From positions 3,534,001 through 3,598,000 of the forward strand of contig NC_014364.1 in NCBI RefSeq assembly GCF_000143985.1: a DNA stretch of 64,000 nt, in the 5' to 3' direction. The notes below the pieces were generated by a model. That model searched no databases. It was given only the letters and a program-made list of their open reading frames with translations, and had not been told where the DNA came from. Positions 44,011 through 52,600 of this stretch are shown piece by piece; position 1 is the stretch's first letter; every line of letters starts with the position of its first letter. Made by a program: the position numbers and the translations under genes. This stretch comes from Sediminispirochaeta smaragdinae DSM 11293 (GTDB lineage: Bacteria; Spirochaetota; Spirochaetia; DSM-16054; Sediminispirochaetaceae).

Positions 44011-45792
44011 ATGAAGCGACTGCTTACTTTGTCCATGGTAATCCTACTTGTCTTCATGACAATCGGCTGCGGGAAAAAGGAACAACGGTTTACCGCAGGA
44101 ACCTATGAGGGTGCCGCGCCGGGAATCCATGGCGACGATGTTGTCCTGGAGGTAACGGTAGACGACACCTCCATCAAAGAGATACAGGTGATTCAGAACA
44201 ATGAGACCCCCGGGGTTTCCGATGCGGCTTTTGATCGGATTCCAAAAGCAATTATCGAGGGGCAAACCCTGGCTGTAGATACGGTTTCAGGTGCAACCTA
44301 TTCCAGCAAGGCAATCATCGGAGCGGTTACTGCCGCTCTTCAAGCCGCCGGTGCGGATATCGCAGCCCTTTCGGCGGGAAAGGCTGAAAGCGATGCCGAT
44401 GCTGTCTCATCGGCCACCAAGGTAATGAACGCCGATATTGTCGTCGTTGGTGCAGGAGGCGCTGGGCTTGCCGCAGCGGTTTCCGCCAACCAAAAGGGTG
44501 CCACGGTTATCGTCCTGGAAAAGATGCCGCAGGTAGGGGGCAATACCATTATATCGGGAGCGGCCTATAATGCAGTTGATCCCTCCCGCCAGAAACCGGC
44601 AGGTATCGAAGATTCAATCGAAAAGCATTATACCCAGACCTATGAAGGGGGAGATGAATTAGGTAATCCGGTTCTTATCCACACCATGGTGGAAAACGCC
44701 TACCCTACGCTCCAGTGGCTGGAAAGTCTGGGCATGGAATTCAAGGGTCAGATCTTCACCGTTTTGGGCGGACTGTGGCCCAGGGCCCATAAGCCGGTAA
44801 AGCCGCTTGGTACGGGCTACATCGAAACCTATATGAATTACATCAAGCAACATGACGGAATCACCCTCCTTACCGATACCAGGGCCGTCGATCTTTACAA
44901 GGAAGATGGCCGTGTCAGCGTCGTAAAAGCGACAGGCCCCGATGCCACGATAGTTGCCCAGGGCCATAAGGCGGTCATCCTTGCCACCGGCGGTTTCGGC
45001 GCAAATATCGAGCTTCGAGATACATACAATAAGATATGGCCAGCCCTTACCAATATCAAGACAACAAATCACCCCGGTGCTACAGGTGACGGATTGGCCC
45101 TGGCCGAGAAGGTAGGTGCCGATCTCGTCGGCATGGAGTATATTCAGCTGCTTCCCATGGGGGACCCGAATACCGGCAGCCTCTCGGGAAATATCGAGTT
45201 GGGGGTTGAAAACCGCATCTTCGTTAATAAGGACGGCAAGCGTTTTGTCGACGAAGGAGCCCGTCGTGATGTAATGACAAAGGCCCTCTTCGACCAGGAA
45301 GACGCCTTTATGTGGGTCATCCTCGATGGTCACTGTTACCCCACCACCGACATCAAGAATAACTTTAACGAAACGATGCAGGAGCTTCTTGATCAGGGTC
45401 GGGCGTATAAAGCGGATAACCTGGAAGAGCTGGCCGATGAAATCGGTGTTGATGCAGACAATCTGAAGGCTTCGGTGGCCGAATTCAACAAGGCCGTTGA
45501 GGCAGGCGGGCCGGATGCATTCGGACGAACCCTTTTTGCCGACAAGATCGATCAGCCCCCTTATTACGCAGGTGCGAGAAAACCAACGGTCCATCACACC
45601 ATGGGCGGCATCAAGATTAATGAAAAGGCCCAGGTCATCGATAAAGATGGGAATGTGATTCCGGGGCTGTACGCTGCAGGAGAAACCACGGGAGGAATTC
45701 ACGGCTCCAACCGCTTGGGTGGAAATGCCCTGGTTGATATCAATGTCTTCGGAAAGATTGCCGGAGAAAATGCCGCGGCAGAAAGCAATTAG
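44011..45792 (+). CDS. Extracytoplasmic FMN/FAD flavoprotein reductase lipoprotein
   Basis: 593 residues. Lipobox M-T-I-G-C, then an FMN-binding domain (about 30-115) with V-S-G-A-T-Y-S-S, whose Thr would carry covalent FMN, then a FAD-binding reductase of the fumarate/urocanate/methacrylate type starting A-D-I-V-V-V-G-A-G-G-A-G-L-A-A and ending H-G-S-N-R-L-G-G-N-A-L. There is no haem-binding C-x-x-C-H, so electrons must come from another flavin donor. It most likely reduces an unsaturated carboxylate as an external electron acceptor. A strong AGGAGG precedes the ATG and a terminator follows, so it is a single unit. Confidence 0.9.
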   Translation: MKRLLTLSMVILLVFMTIGCGKKEQRFTAGTYEGAAPGIHGDDVVLEVTVDDTSIKEIQVIQNNETPGVSDAAFDRIPKAIIEGQTLAVDTVSGATYSSKAIIGAVTAALQAAGADIAALSAGKAESDADAVSSATKVMNADIVVVGAGGAGLAAAVSANQKGATVIVLEKMPQVGGNTIISGAAYNAVDPSRQKPAGIEDSIEKHYTQTYEGGDELGNPVLIHTMVENAYPTLQWLESLGMEFKGQIFTVLGGLWPRAHKPVKPLGTGYIETYMNYIKQHDGITLLTDTRAVDLYKEDGRVSVVKATGPDATIVAQGHKAVILATGGFGANIELRDTYNKIWPALTNIKTTNHPGATGDGLALAEKVGADLVGMEYIQLLPMGDPNTGSLSGNIELGVENRIFVNKDGKRFVDEGARRDVMTKALFDQEDAFMWVILDGHCYPTTDIKNNFNETMQELLDQGRAYKADNLEELADEIGVDADNLKASVAEFNKAVEAGGPDAFGRTLFADKIDQPPYYAGARKPTVHHTMGGIKINEKAQVIDKDGNVIPGLYAAGETTGGIHGSNRLGGNALVDINVFGKIAGENAAAESN

Positions 45793-45806
45793 AAATAAAG
45801 AACAGG

Positions 45807-45840
45807 GATGGCTGTCGGCATGGCCGGCAGCCATCTTGTT
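45807..45840. terminator. Terminator between convergent reductase and ADPRH genes
   Basis: GATGGCTG and CGGC (45807-45819) pair with GCCG and CAGCCATC (45823-45835), 13 pairs including one T-G, followed by TTGTT. It suits the plus-strand reductase gene and could also stop the minus-strand operon. Confidence 0.7.
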
Positions 45841-45880
45841 TCCGGAATAATACCCTCAAGACCCTCCGAAACAAACTTTC

Positions 45881-47989
45881 CTATAGCTCTTCTCCTACCA
45901 GGGAGCCAAACAGGGTTCGGGACGCTGAAAGTTGAGCCAGCCCGTACATACCGTAGAAATAGGGATGGGGGTCCCGATATTCAAGAACCATTCTCCCCTC
46001 CACAGCAAAGGTGATCACGTCCCCCCGCGCCGAGGCCCCGACCTCATAGCACCTGCCGTGACGCCAGGGGAAGGTAACACTCGCGCACTCTTCCAGGCCG
46101 TTGTCGTTTTTTACAAGGCGGACCCGGTCCTTCCCGTCGAAGCCGACGAAATAACCGTGGCGCCGTCCCTTCGCCCGGAGGATCAGCATGTGACTTTCAC
46201 CGTGCTCCGGTGTGATGGTCGTCCGGAGCATGAGATCACGGGTATAAAAGTTTCCGGTATAGAGTTCGTTTCTCTCCGGACAGATGGCCTGAACCTGGTC
46301 CCCCTCGAGCATCCATGCCCCGCCGTCATAGGTGGTTTGGGTAATGGTATCAAATTCCACACACTCCTTCGCGAAATCAAGGGTTTGAGTCCCCTTGCCT
46401 TCGGTGGAAAAACGGTGAAGCAACAGTTTACCAAAACAGAGCTCCTTTTCGCGGCCCTCGACGGTGATACCGATTTCATCGATGGCCCTGCCGCCGGTAT
46501 CGGGAATCGTCCAGCAGAGATCTTCGGTCTCCAGAACGCCATCGACTCCCCGCTTCGGAAAAAAGGGCCTGCTTTCCAGATATGACGTGTCGCCGGTCGT
46601 CCTCACGTAGAGACTGAGGGCCGGCAGCGCCTCGGAATAGGCCTCCCATCGGAAACGGCAGCACAGGCTCTGGCCGGAATAAACCTGGGGGGTGAAGGCC
46701 GGAAGGTAGCGTTCGTCGGAGAAATCTTCCCTGCGATAGAAACTCTTGTAAAAAAGCCGCTTTTTCTGGTACCTGGGCAGCCGGTCAACCAGGGCAGAAA
46801 GAACGTATCGCTCACCGTCCCTTCCCGGGGAGAGGGTCAGATAGCGGCTGTCGGAGGAGCGGAATCCGTGAGTAGTGCCGGGAAAAGGAAAGTCGAAGAG
46901 CAGCTGCCGCTCCGGTGTCGAGGAGACAAGGGGTTCCGGGGCCCTCTCTCCCGCCATGCGGTAGCCAAGAAGGGCCAGTCGCTTTGCCTCGGTGGGCAGA
47001 TCCAGGATGTTAAGGCTTCCTGCAATGCTACTGGCGGCATGAAAATCATTTATGGGGCCCCGGTATTTTTCCTCAACCCCGGCAAGGCCGCAGGCGACCC
47101 CCATAATCGTCCCTACATTTCCTGCATTGCAGTCGGTATCCCATCCGCACATCGTCGCAATCTCCACCGAACGGGAAAGGGAACCCTTTCCATAGAGCAG
47201 GGAGAGGATGCAGACACCGGCATTGGGAATGATATGGCAAACACCGGGATAGCGATCGTAGCCGAAATTCTCCTCGAGAAAGGCACGGCAGGCCCGAAAA
47301 TCGTCACTGTTTTCGTGATAAAAGTCAATCACCGCCCTGGTGACTCGGGCATATTCGCTTTCCTGCGGAATAAAGGACAGGGCCCTCTCGATGATGGCTT
47401 CGGGTTCCTTCAGCGAAAAGGCCGAGGCAATGGCGGATGCGATAAAACGGCCGCCGTAGATGCCGTTCCGGTCGTGGGAGACACTGGCCGCCATCTCTCC
47501 ATAGCGGGCGGCAGCCTCCGGATTATCGGGGAAAATCAGTCCCCAGGAGTCGATGAAAATTTGACCGCCTATCTGTTCGGCAACAGTGGCGCCATTGCGT
47601 TCCAGCGAGCCGGAAGAAGGGGCCGGGATACCATGTTTCAAGTTCAGGTATGCCGTGTGTTCGGTACTGCGGCCGTAGCCCCCCCACCAGTAAAAACCTT
47701 TCCCTTCCCGGGTATAGTTAAGCCAGCAGTTACCGATATCTTCGGCAGTAATCTCCCGCTCTGTTCCGTAGTCGTAGAGAGCCCGAATAAAAAAGAGCGG
47801 ACCGTTCACATCGTCGTCGGCGGCAAAGTTTTTGTAATCCTTTACATAGCCGGAAATATCCCCGTAGGTTTCCAGGATACGCTCATAACTCCACACCGTC
47901 GGCTCCACCGGAGCACCAAGGCGAACACCGATGCACTTTCCAAGTAAACCTGCATATACCCGTTCGGGGTAATCGGACTGAATCATCAT
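45881..47989 (-). CDS. ADP-ribosylglycohydrolase-fold protein with C-terminal beta-sandwich domain
   Basis: 702 residues, twice the usual length. Residues about 8-350 are an ADP-ribosylglycohydrolase (DraG/ARH) fold with its dimetal ligands: D-D-D at 58-60, S-V-S-H-D-R-N-G-I-Y-G-G near 190 and C-G-W-D-T-D-C-N-A-G-N-V-G near 285. Residues about 370-700 are beta-rich with F-Y-T-R-D and Y-F-V-G-F-D, like a concanavalin/LamG-type module seen in glycoside-acting enzymes. There is no signal peptide, so it is cytosolic. It is the last gene of the nine-gene operon, 36 bp after the binding-protein gene. Removal of a ribosyl or glycosyl group from an imported substrate is inferred. Confidence 0.88.
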   Translation of the reverse strand: MMIQSDYPERVYAGLLGKCIGVRLGAPVEPTVWSYERILETYGDISGYVKDYKNFAADDDVNGPLFFIRALYDYGTEREITAEDIGNCWLNYTREGKGFYWWGGYGRSTEHTAYLNLKHGIPAPSSGSLERNGATVAEQIGGQIFIDSWGLIFPDNPEAAARYGEMAASVSHDRNGIYGGRFIASAIASAFSLKEPEAIIERALSFIPQESEYARVTRAVIDFYHENSDDFRACRAFLEENFGYDRYPGVCHIIPNAGVCILSLLYGKGSLSRSVEIATMCGWDTDCNAGNVGTIMGVACGLAGVEEKYRGPINDFHAASSIAGSLNILDLPTEAKRLALLGYRMAGERAPEPLVSSTPERQLLFDFPFPGTTHGFRSSDSRYLTLSPGRDGERYVLSALVDRLPRYQKKRLFYKSFYRREDFSDERYLPAFTPQVYSGQSLCCRFRWEAYSEALPALSLYVRTTGDTSYLESRPFFPKRGVDGVLETEDLCWTIPDTGGRAIDEIGITVEGREKELCFGKLLLHRFSTEGKGTQTLDFAKECVEFDTITQTTYDGGAWMLEGDQVQAICPERNELYTGNFYTRDLMLRTTITPEHGESHMLILRAKGRRHGYFVGFDGKDRVRLVKNDNGLEECASVTFPWRHGRCYEVGASARGDVITFAVEGRMVLEYRDPHPYFYGMYGLAQLSASRTLFGSLVGEEL

Positions 47990-48025
47990 TTCCCTCTCTA
48001 TTCACCCTTGCCGGTAAAACGAAGT

Positions 48026-49429
48026 CTATTGAAGAACCGTCTGGGCATATTCGGTAAGGCGGTCGCCTCCCAAGCGGTACCACTCTTTCACAAAATCGTC
48101 GAACCTGTCCATGGGATATTCCCCGCTGATCAGCTTGAAAGCATACTCGCGGTAGAGATTCTGAAGGGCATCCCAACTGGGAGCAAGCTCCTTGGGGATC
48201 AGAAAGTTGATGTCTTCTTTGGTATATTCGACCGCAATATCAAGACTCTTTTGCGCGCTCTCGCCAAGCAGGGGTACCGGAGATTTCCAGCCGACGACCT
48301 CGTGGTAGCGGGGCCACCATTCGTTAAAACGATCGGTGAGCTTGATCGTACCGTCTTCAACGGTGTAGTGGATTCCTTCAAAGCCGAGACGATCCAGCAT
48401 TTGGCCGTCATCGCTTGCCATGAACTCGAGAAAGGCCCAGGCCGCTTTCTTGTGCTTGCTTCCAGCCGAGATTGCCCATCCCCGGGACTCCTTGGTAACA
48501 TCCACGGTAAAGCCTTGATCCACGCCCTTAGCCGGAGGGAGAATCGTCAAACCACTGCCGGCAGCACTTTTCGCCATCTTACTCTCGTAGATATCGACAA
48601 CCGTACCAGCGGAACTGGCGATCATACCGACCTGCCCTGTATACAGCTTATCTTCCATGGCATCCCACTTGGTGGTGATATATTCGGGATCGAGGATCTC
48701 CTCGGCATAGAGCTTGCGATAGAAGGCAAGTTTCGCCTTTTCCTGATCGGTTACCCTGGAATAGACCCAGCGCCCCTCCTGCTTCTTCCAGGTCGAGGTG
48801 ATACCGAAGGCCCGGTCAAAGACGTAGTCGATACGATCGGTATTCCCGGTATCGGTAAGGCCGATCCCCCCCTGTTCCTTGAAAAAGGAGAGCATGTCGT
48901 AGTACTCATCCAGACTCTCAACCTTCCTGCCGTAAGCCTCGTACCAATCGCTGCGCACCATGGGAACCCGTATTCGGGGCGGAGCGAGCCACAAAAGGTA
49001 GGGATAGCTTGCGATCCTTTTTTTATTGAAATCCAGCATGGCCTTTTGCATGATCTCTGATTCTGCAATCCAGGGTCGAAGGTCCTCAAGGATTCCCTGA
49101 TTTGCAATGGCCTGATCGTTTCCCTGAAAATAGATGATGTCGGGAATATCTCCGCTCATGATCATGAGGTTGAGCTTTTCCGCGTAGCTGCCTTCGGGTA
49201 CCTTCACAAGTTCAATGTCCAGCTTCAACCCCTCTTTCTCGTAGATCGCCTTTTCGATCCGATTGATATGATCGACATTGATCTGTTCCGTCGGGGAGTT
49301 ATCCTTCCCTACCAGCCGCAGTTTGATCACGCCGTCGGCTGCGACATCCGAGGATTCCTGATTCCCTCCCGCAAAGAGCGGAATCGCAGAGAGCATCGCC
49401 ACAAGAAGCGAAACACAAATTCGTTTCAT
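48026..49429 (-). CDS. Oligosaccharide-type ABC transporter substrate-binding protein
   Basis: 467 residues. A signal peptide ends I-P-L-F-A-G-G, then the SBP type-1 fold with L-N-L-M-I-M-S-G-D-I-P-D-I-I and G-W-A-I-S-A-G-S-K-H-K-K-A-A-W-A-F-L-E-F-M-A-S. It belongs to the LplA/YtcQ-like group of long binding proteins, whose known members bind oligosaccharides such as uronate oligomers. The second of two close ATGs is chosen because AGGAGG is 6 nt before it. It sits between the permeases and the ADPRH-fusion gene. Ligand unknown; presumably the substrate of the operon's enzymes. Confidence 0.92.
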   Translation of the reverse strand: MKRICVSLLVAMLSAIPLFAGGNQESSDVAADGVIKLRLVGKDNSPTEQINVDHINRIEKAIYEKEGLKLDIELVKVPEGSYAEKLNLMIMSGDIPDIIYFQGNDQAIANQGILEDLRPWIAESEIMQKAMLDFNKKRIASYPYLLWLAPPRIRVPMVRSDWYEAYGRKVESLDEYYDMLSFFKEQGGIGLTDTGNTDRIDYVFDRAFGITSTWKKQEGRWVYSRVTDQEKAKLAFYRKLYAEEILDPEYITTKWDAMEDKLYTGQVGMIASSAGTVVDIYESKMAKSAAGSGLTILPPAKGVDQGFTVDVTKESRGWAISAGSKHKKAAWAFLEFMASDDGQMLDRLGFEGIHYTVEDGTIKLTDRFNEWWPRYHEVVGWKSPVPLLGESAQKSLDIAVEYTKEDINFLIPKELAPSWDALQNLYREYAFKLISGEYPMDRFDDFVKEWYRLGGDRLTEYAQTVLQ

Positions 49430-49439
49430 ATTCATCCTC

Positions 49440-50327
49440 CTACTCCTTTACACTTCCGCTCATGGTGCCCTTGGTAAAATAACGGAGTATAAAGGGATAG
49501 AGCACCAGGACCGGTAAAATCGCCAAGATAATCATTCCTGATTTAAGTGCCTTGATATCGATCATCATCGAGGCATCGGAATATTTCAGAAAACTCAGAC
49601 TGCCGAGAAAGGCCGCTTTATCCAGGCCGACGATTAATTCCCGCAGTACCACCTGAAGAGGCCACTTTGCCTCGCTGTTCAAATAAATGAGAGCACGGAA
49701 ATACTCATTCCAATGAAATACGCCGTAAAAAAGCCCAATGGTCGCAAGTCCGCCCTTGTTTACCGGCAGGATGATCCGGGAAAAAATCTGCCACTCTCCG
49801 GCTCCTTCGAGCCGTGCGGACTCTTCGAGGGAAAGAGGCACCTTTTCAAAAAATCTCATCAGGATAATGAGGTAATAGGGATTAATAGCCTTATAAAGAA
49901 TGACCGACCAGTAGGAATCGATCAGGCCGAGCCCCTTCACGAGAAAATAGTCGGGGATGAGCCCGCCTTCAAAGATCATGGTGATGATGATCAAGACAAG
50001 AAACAATCGCCTGCCGAAAAGATATTTCCGAGTCAGCACATAGGCTGCAATACTGGTAAGAAAGATGTTGATCGCCGTACCGACAAAGGTGATGAAGAGG
50101 CTGTTGAAAAGCCCCCGGTATACCTTCTGGTTGGTCAAAAGCGCCTTGTAGGTGGCTGTGGTAGCATCTCTCGGAAAGAGGGTAAGGCCGTTCGCACGGG
50201 CTATGGCGGCGGGACCGGTAAAACTGATGGCCAAAAGGTTGATAAGTGGGTAAACCATAACCAAAGCGAGAAGCATCATCAAAAGAGCATTGAAGAAGCG
50301 AAAGGGGCTAAGCCTGGTTTCTACCAT
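49440..50327 (-). CDS. ABC transporter permease (YtcP/LplC type)
   Basis: 295 residues with six membrane segments and the coupling loop E-E-S-A-R-L-E-G-A-G-E-W-Q-I-F-S-R-I-I-L-P near residue 190, specific to carbohydrate (CUT1-like) importers. GGGAGG precedes the ATG. It overlaps the preceding permease gene by 7 bp and ends 10 bp before the binding-protein start. No ATPase gene is present in the operon, so the importer must borrow a shared MsmK-type ATPase from elsewhere in the genome, as relatives do. Confidence 0.93.
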   Translation of the reverse strand: MVETRLSPFRFFNALLMMLLALVMVYPLINLLAISFTGPAAIARANGLTLFPRDATTATYKALLTNQKVYRGLFNSLFITFVGTAINIFLTSIAAYVLTRKYLFGRRLFLVLIIITMIFEGGLIPDYFLVKGLGLIDSYWSVILYKAINPYYLIILMRFFEKVPLSLEESARLEGAGEWQIFSRIILPVNKGGLATIGLFYGVFHWNEYFRALIYLNSEAKWPLQVVLRELIVGLDKAAFLGSLSFLKYSDASMMIDIKALKSGMIILAILPVLVLYPFILRYFTKGTMSGSVKE

Positions 50328-51220
50328 AAGCCCTCCCCTGTCAGTTTTTTACTGGTCCGGTGGGTTCCGTATATCAAGGCAAGACCGATGACGCCCTTGA
50401 ACAAGCCGGCTGCGGTTCCCAGGGAAAACTCCCCCTGTATGAGGCCGACGCGGTAGACGTAGGTATCGATGATATCCACCACGCTGATCACCGAATCGTT
50501 CATGAGGTTGAAGACCTGGTCGAAGCCGGCATTCATAAAGAAACCAAGGTTCAGGATAAAGACGGTGATCATGGTGGGGAAAATTGCCGGCAAGGTTATC
50601 TTGGTCATCTTCTGGAACCTGCCACAGCCGTCGATGGCCGCAGCATCGTAAAGCTCCTCGGGGATCTCCAGGATGGCGGCAACATAGAGGATCGAGTCCC
50701 AGCCGACACTTCTCCACATCTCGGAAAAAACAAGGACCCAGCGAATATGACGGTGACTCGTCAGAAAGGCGACAGGGGCCACACCGAATCGTTCGAGCAG
50801 CTGGTTTACCAGGCCGTCCTTGAGGGAAAGCATGGAGATAAAGATTCCGGCGATGACAACCCAGGAGAGAAAGTGGGGAAGGTAGACCAGAGACTGGACG
50901 ATCTTCCGAAAGCGTCCGTTGCGGATCTCCAACAGCAGCAAGGCCAGGATGATGGGAGCGGGGAAATTGAAGATCAATTTCATGAAACTGATGATCACCG
51001 TATTGAGGAACACTCGGCCGAATACCGGAGAGCTGAAGAGTATGCGAAAATTTTCAAGCCTCACCCAACGATTTGCGCCAAAGAAGTTGAACTCCTGAAA
51101 GGCAAGCCGGGCTCCCCAGATGGGGATATAGTGGAATATGATGAAATAGAGTGCTGGGAGCAGAAACATAAGATAGAGCATCCTGTCCCGGCGAATTCGT
51201 TTTCCGACACTCAGGGCCAT
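50321..51220 (-). CDS. ABC transporter permease (LplB type)
   Basis: 299 residues with six membrane segments; P-E-E-L-Y-D-A-A-A-I-D-G-C-G-R-F-Q-K-M-T-K-I-T-L-P is the EAA coupling loop and G-W-D-S-I-L-Y-V-A-A-I-L precedes it. It pairs with the LplC-type permease as a heterodimeric channel. ATG 51220 has GGAGG 6-7 nt upstream; a GTG one codon earlier overlaps the previous stop. Start and stop of the lyase-like gene overlap here, so transport and catabolic genes are translationally joined. Confidence 0.92.
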   Translation of the reverse strand: MALSVGKRIRRDRMLYLMFLLPALYFIIFHYIPIWGARLAFQEFNFFGANRWVRLENFRILFSSPVFGRVFLNTVIISFMKLIFNFPAPIILALLLLEIRNGRFRKIVQSLVYLPHFLSWVVIAGIFISMLSLKDGLVNQLLERFGVAPVAFLTSHRHIRWVLVFSEMWRSVGWDSILYVAAILEIPEELYDAAAIDGCGRFQKMTKITLPAIFPTMITVFILNLGFFMNAGFDQVFNLMNDSVISVVDIIDTYVYRVGLIQGEFSLGTAAGLFKGVIGLALIYGTHRTSKKLTGEGLW

Positions 51221-51951
51221 CACCTGCCTCCCTGGAGTTCCGAGATAAATTGGAGGGGGCGTCTTGATGAAAAATCCTCGAGGGCATGGGCGCAGAGCCC
51301 GGCACTTCGGGCGACGATAAAGAGAGCTTCACACATCGAAGGCTCCCAGCCGAGATCTGCAAGGATCGCACCATGGGCACCGTCGATGTTAAGTACCAGG
51401 GTTTTGCCGACAAGCTCGGGCAGGAGCCTCTCTACCTCCTGCAATAGTCCGCAGCAGCGCCCGGCAAGCCCCAGCTCAGCGGCCAGCTGCAAAAGGAGCG
51501 TGGCGCGGGGATCTTTCTCCCTGTAGATGCGGTGACCAAAACCCGGGATACGCTTCTCGGATTCCAGACGCCGGCGAAGCAGCTCCCGGAGGTCTTTCTC
51601 TTTCCCCGCTTCCAGCAGCATGGCAGCGCACTGCCTGGCCGCTCCGCCGTGAACATCACCCACGGCAAGAAGCCCTGCGGCGACCGAAGCCCCCAAAGAG
51701 GCCCGGGCAGAGGCGGCGGAGATAGTGATACAGGCCGAAGGGGCCTTCTCACCATGATCGGCAGCACTCACAAGAAGTGCATCTATCATCCTGGCCTGGG
51801 TTTCGCTGGGACGTTTTCCCGTAATCAATAAACCAAGGCTTCGGGCAAAGCCGAACGGGCCGATAAGGTCATCCATCATGGTCCCGCGGTATCGAATTCC
51901 CTCATCGCCGATCTGGGTGATATCGGGAATATCGCTCTTGTATTCACTCAT
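51220..51951 (-). CDS. Citryl-CoA lyase-like (citrate synthase C-terminal module)
   Basis: 243 residues, about the length of stand-alone citryl-CoA lyases and of the lyase module of ATP-citrate lyase, and much shorter than a full citrate synthase (about 370-430). All three catalytic residues of the citrate synthase fold are present: His101 (D-V-H-G-G-A), His140 (G-F-G-H-R-I-Y) and Asp190 (N-I-D-G-A-H-G). Such lyases split citryl-CoA or a similar acyl-CoA to acetyl-CoA and a 2-oxo acid. It overlaps the synthetase beta gene by 8 bp, and AAGGAGG lies upstream. Actual substrate unknown; here it may be a citrate analogue. Confidence 0.85.
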   Translation of the reverse strand: MSEYKSDIPDITQIGDEGIRYRGTMMDDLIGPFGFARSLGLLITGKRPSETQARMIDALLVSAADHGEKAPSACITISAASARASLGASVAAGLLAVGDVHGGAARQCAAMLLEAGKEKDLRELLRRRLESEKRIPGFGHRIYREKDPRATLLLQLAAELGLAGRCCGLLQEVERLLPELVGKTLVLNIDGAHGAILADLGWEPSMCEALFIVARSAGLCAHALEDFSSRRPLQFISELQGGR

Positions 51952-52600
51952 TCTCCGAACCTCCTTCGATAAGCGATATACGAAGGTCGACCATAGAAAG
52001 CCCCCTGTCGTGCACAATCACAGGGTTAAAGTCCACGGAGCTGATATGCTTCGGCAGGGAAAGGGCAAGTTCCCCCAATTTCATGAGGGTTCCTACCAAG
52101 GCCTCGATATCAAGAGGCTTGCCTCCACGATACCCATTCAAAAGCGGAAGGCTTTTCATCTCCCTCAGACCCCTGTGCACATCAAGCTCCCGAAAAGGGG
52201 GCCGAAGCATACGACTGTCGTCAAGGAGGTCGACAAGGATTCCCCCTGGTCCGAAAAGTACCACGGGCCCGAAAAGGGGATCACGAATAATACCGGCGAT
52301 CATTTCCAAGCCCCTGTCCGCCATGCTCTGAACCAGGAAGGTTTCGAGGCCCTTTATATCCGCCATCTTGAGACAGGCCTTACGAACCGCATCGGCCCCG
52401 GCCAGATTGAGATGGACCAGGCCGTGGTCGCTTTTGTGGGTCATGAGGGGAGAGATGGCCTTTACCGCCACTGGAAAGCCGATGGCCTGCGCAGCCTTCG
52501 CCGCCTCATCCGGCCCGCTTGCCGATATCGTGGAAATAAAGGGAAGAGACCAGGAAGAAAGGAGTCGTTCGCTGCTTTTCCAGTCAAGTATGTTGTTCAT
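51944..52600 (-). CDS. ADP-forming acyl-CoA synthetase, beta (ATP-grasp) subunit
   Basis: 218 residues, close to the 230 residues usual for the separate beta subunit of ADP-forming acetyl-CoA synthetases. P-V-A-V-K-A-I-S-P-L-M-T-H-K-S-D-H-G (about 43-60) contains the nucleotide-binding Lys and the second phospho-acceptor His (His55), and D-F-N-P-V-I-V near the end is the metal-binding strand. It overlaps the alpha gene by ATGA and the lyase gene by 8 bp. With alpha it makes or uses an acyl-CoA at the cost or gain of one ATP. Confidence 0.9.
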   Translation of the reverse strand: MNNILDWKSSERLLSSWSLPFISTISASGPDEAAKAAQAIGFPVAVKAISPLMTHKSDHGLVHLNLAGADAVRKACLKMADIKGLETFLVQSMADRGLEMIAGIIRDPLFGPVVLFGPGGILVDLLDDSRMLRPPFRELDVHRGLREMKSLPLLNGYRGGKPLDIEALVGTLMKLGELALSLPKHISSVDFNPVIVHDRGLSMVDLRISLIEGGSENE

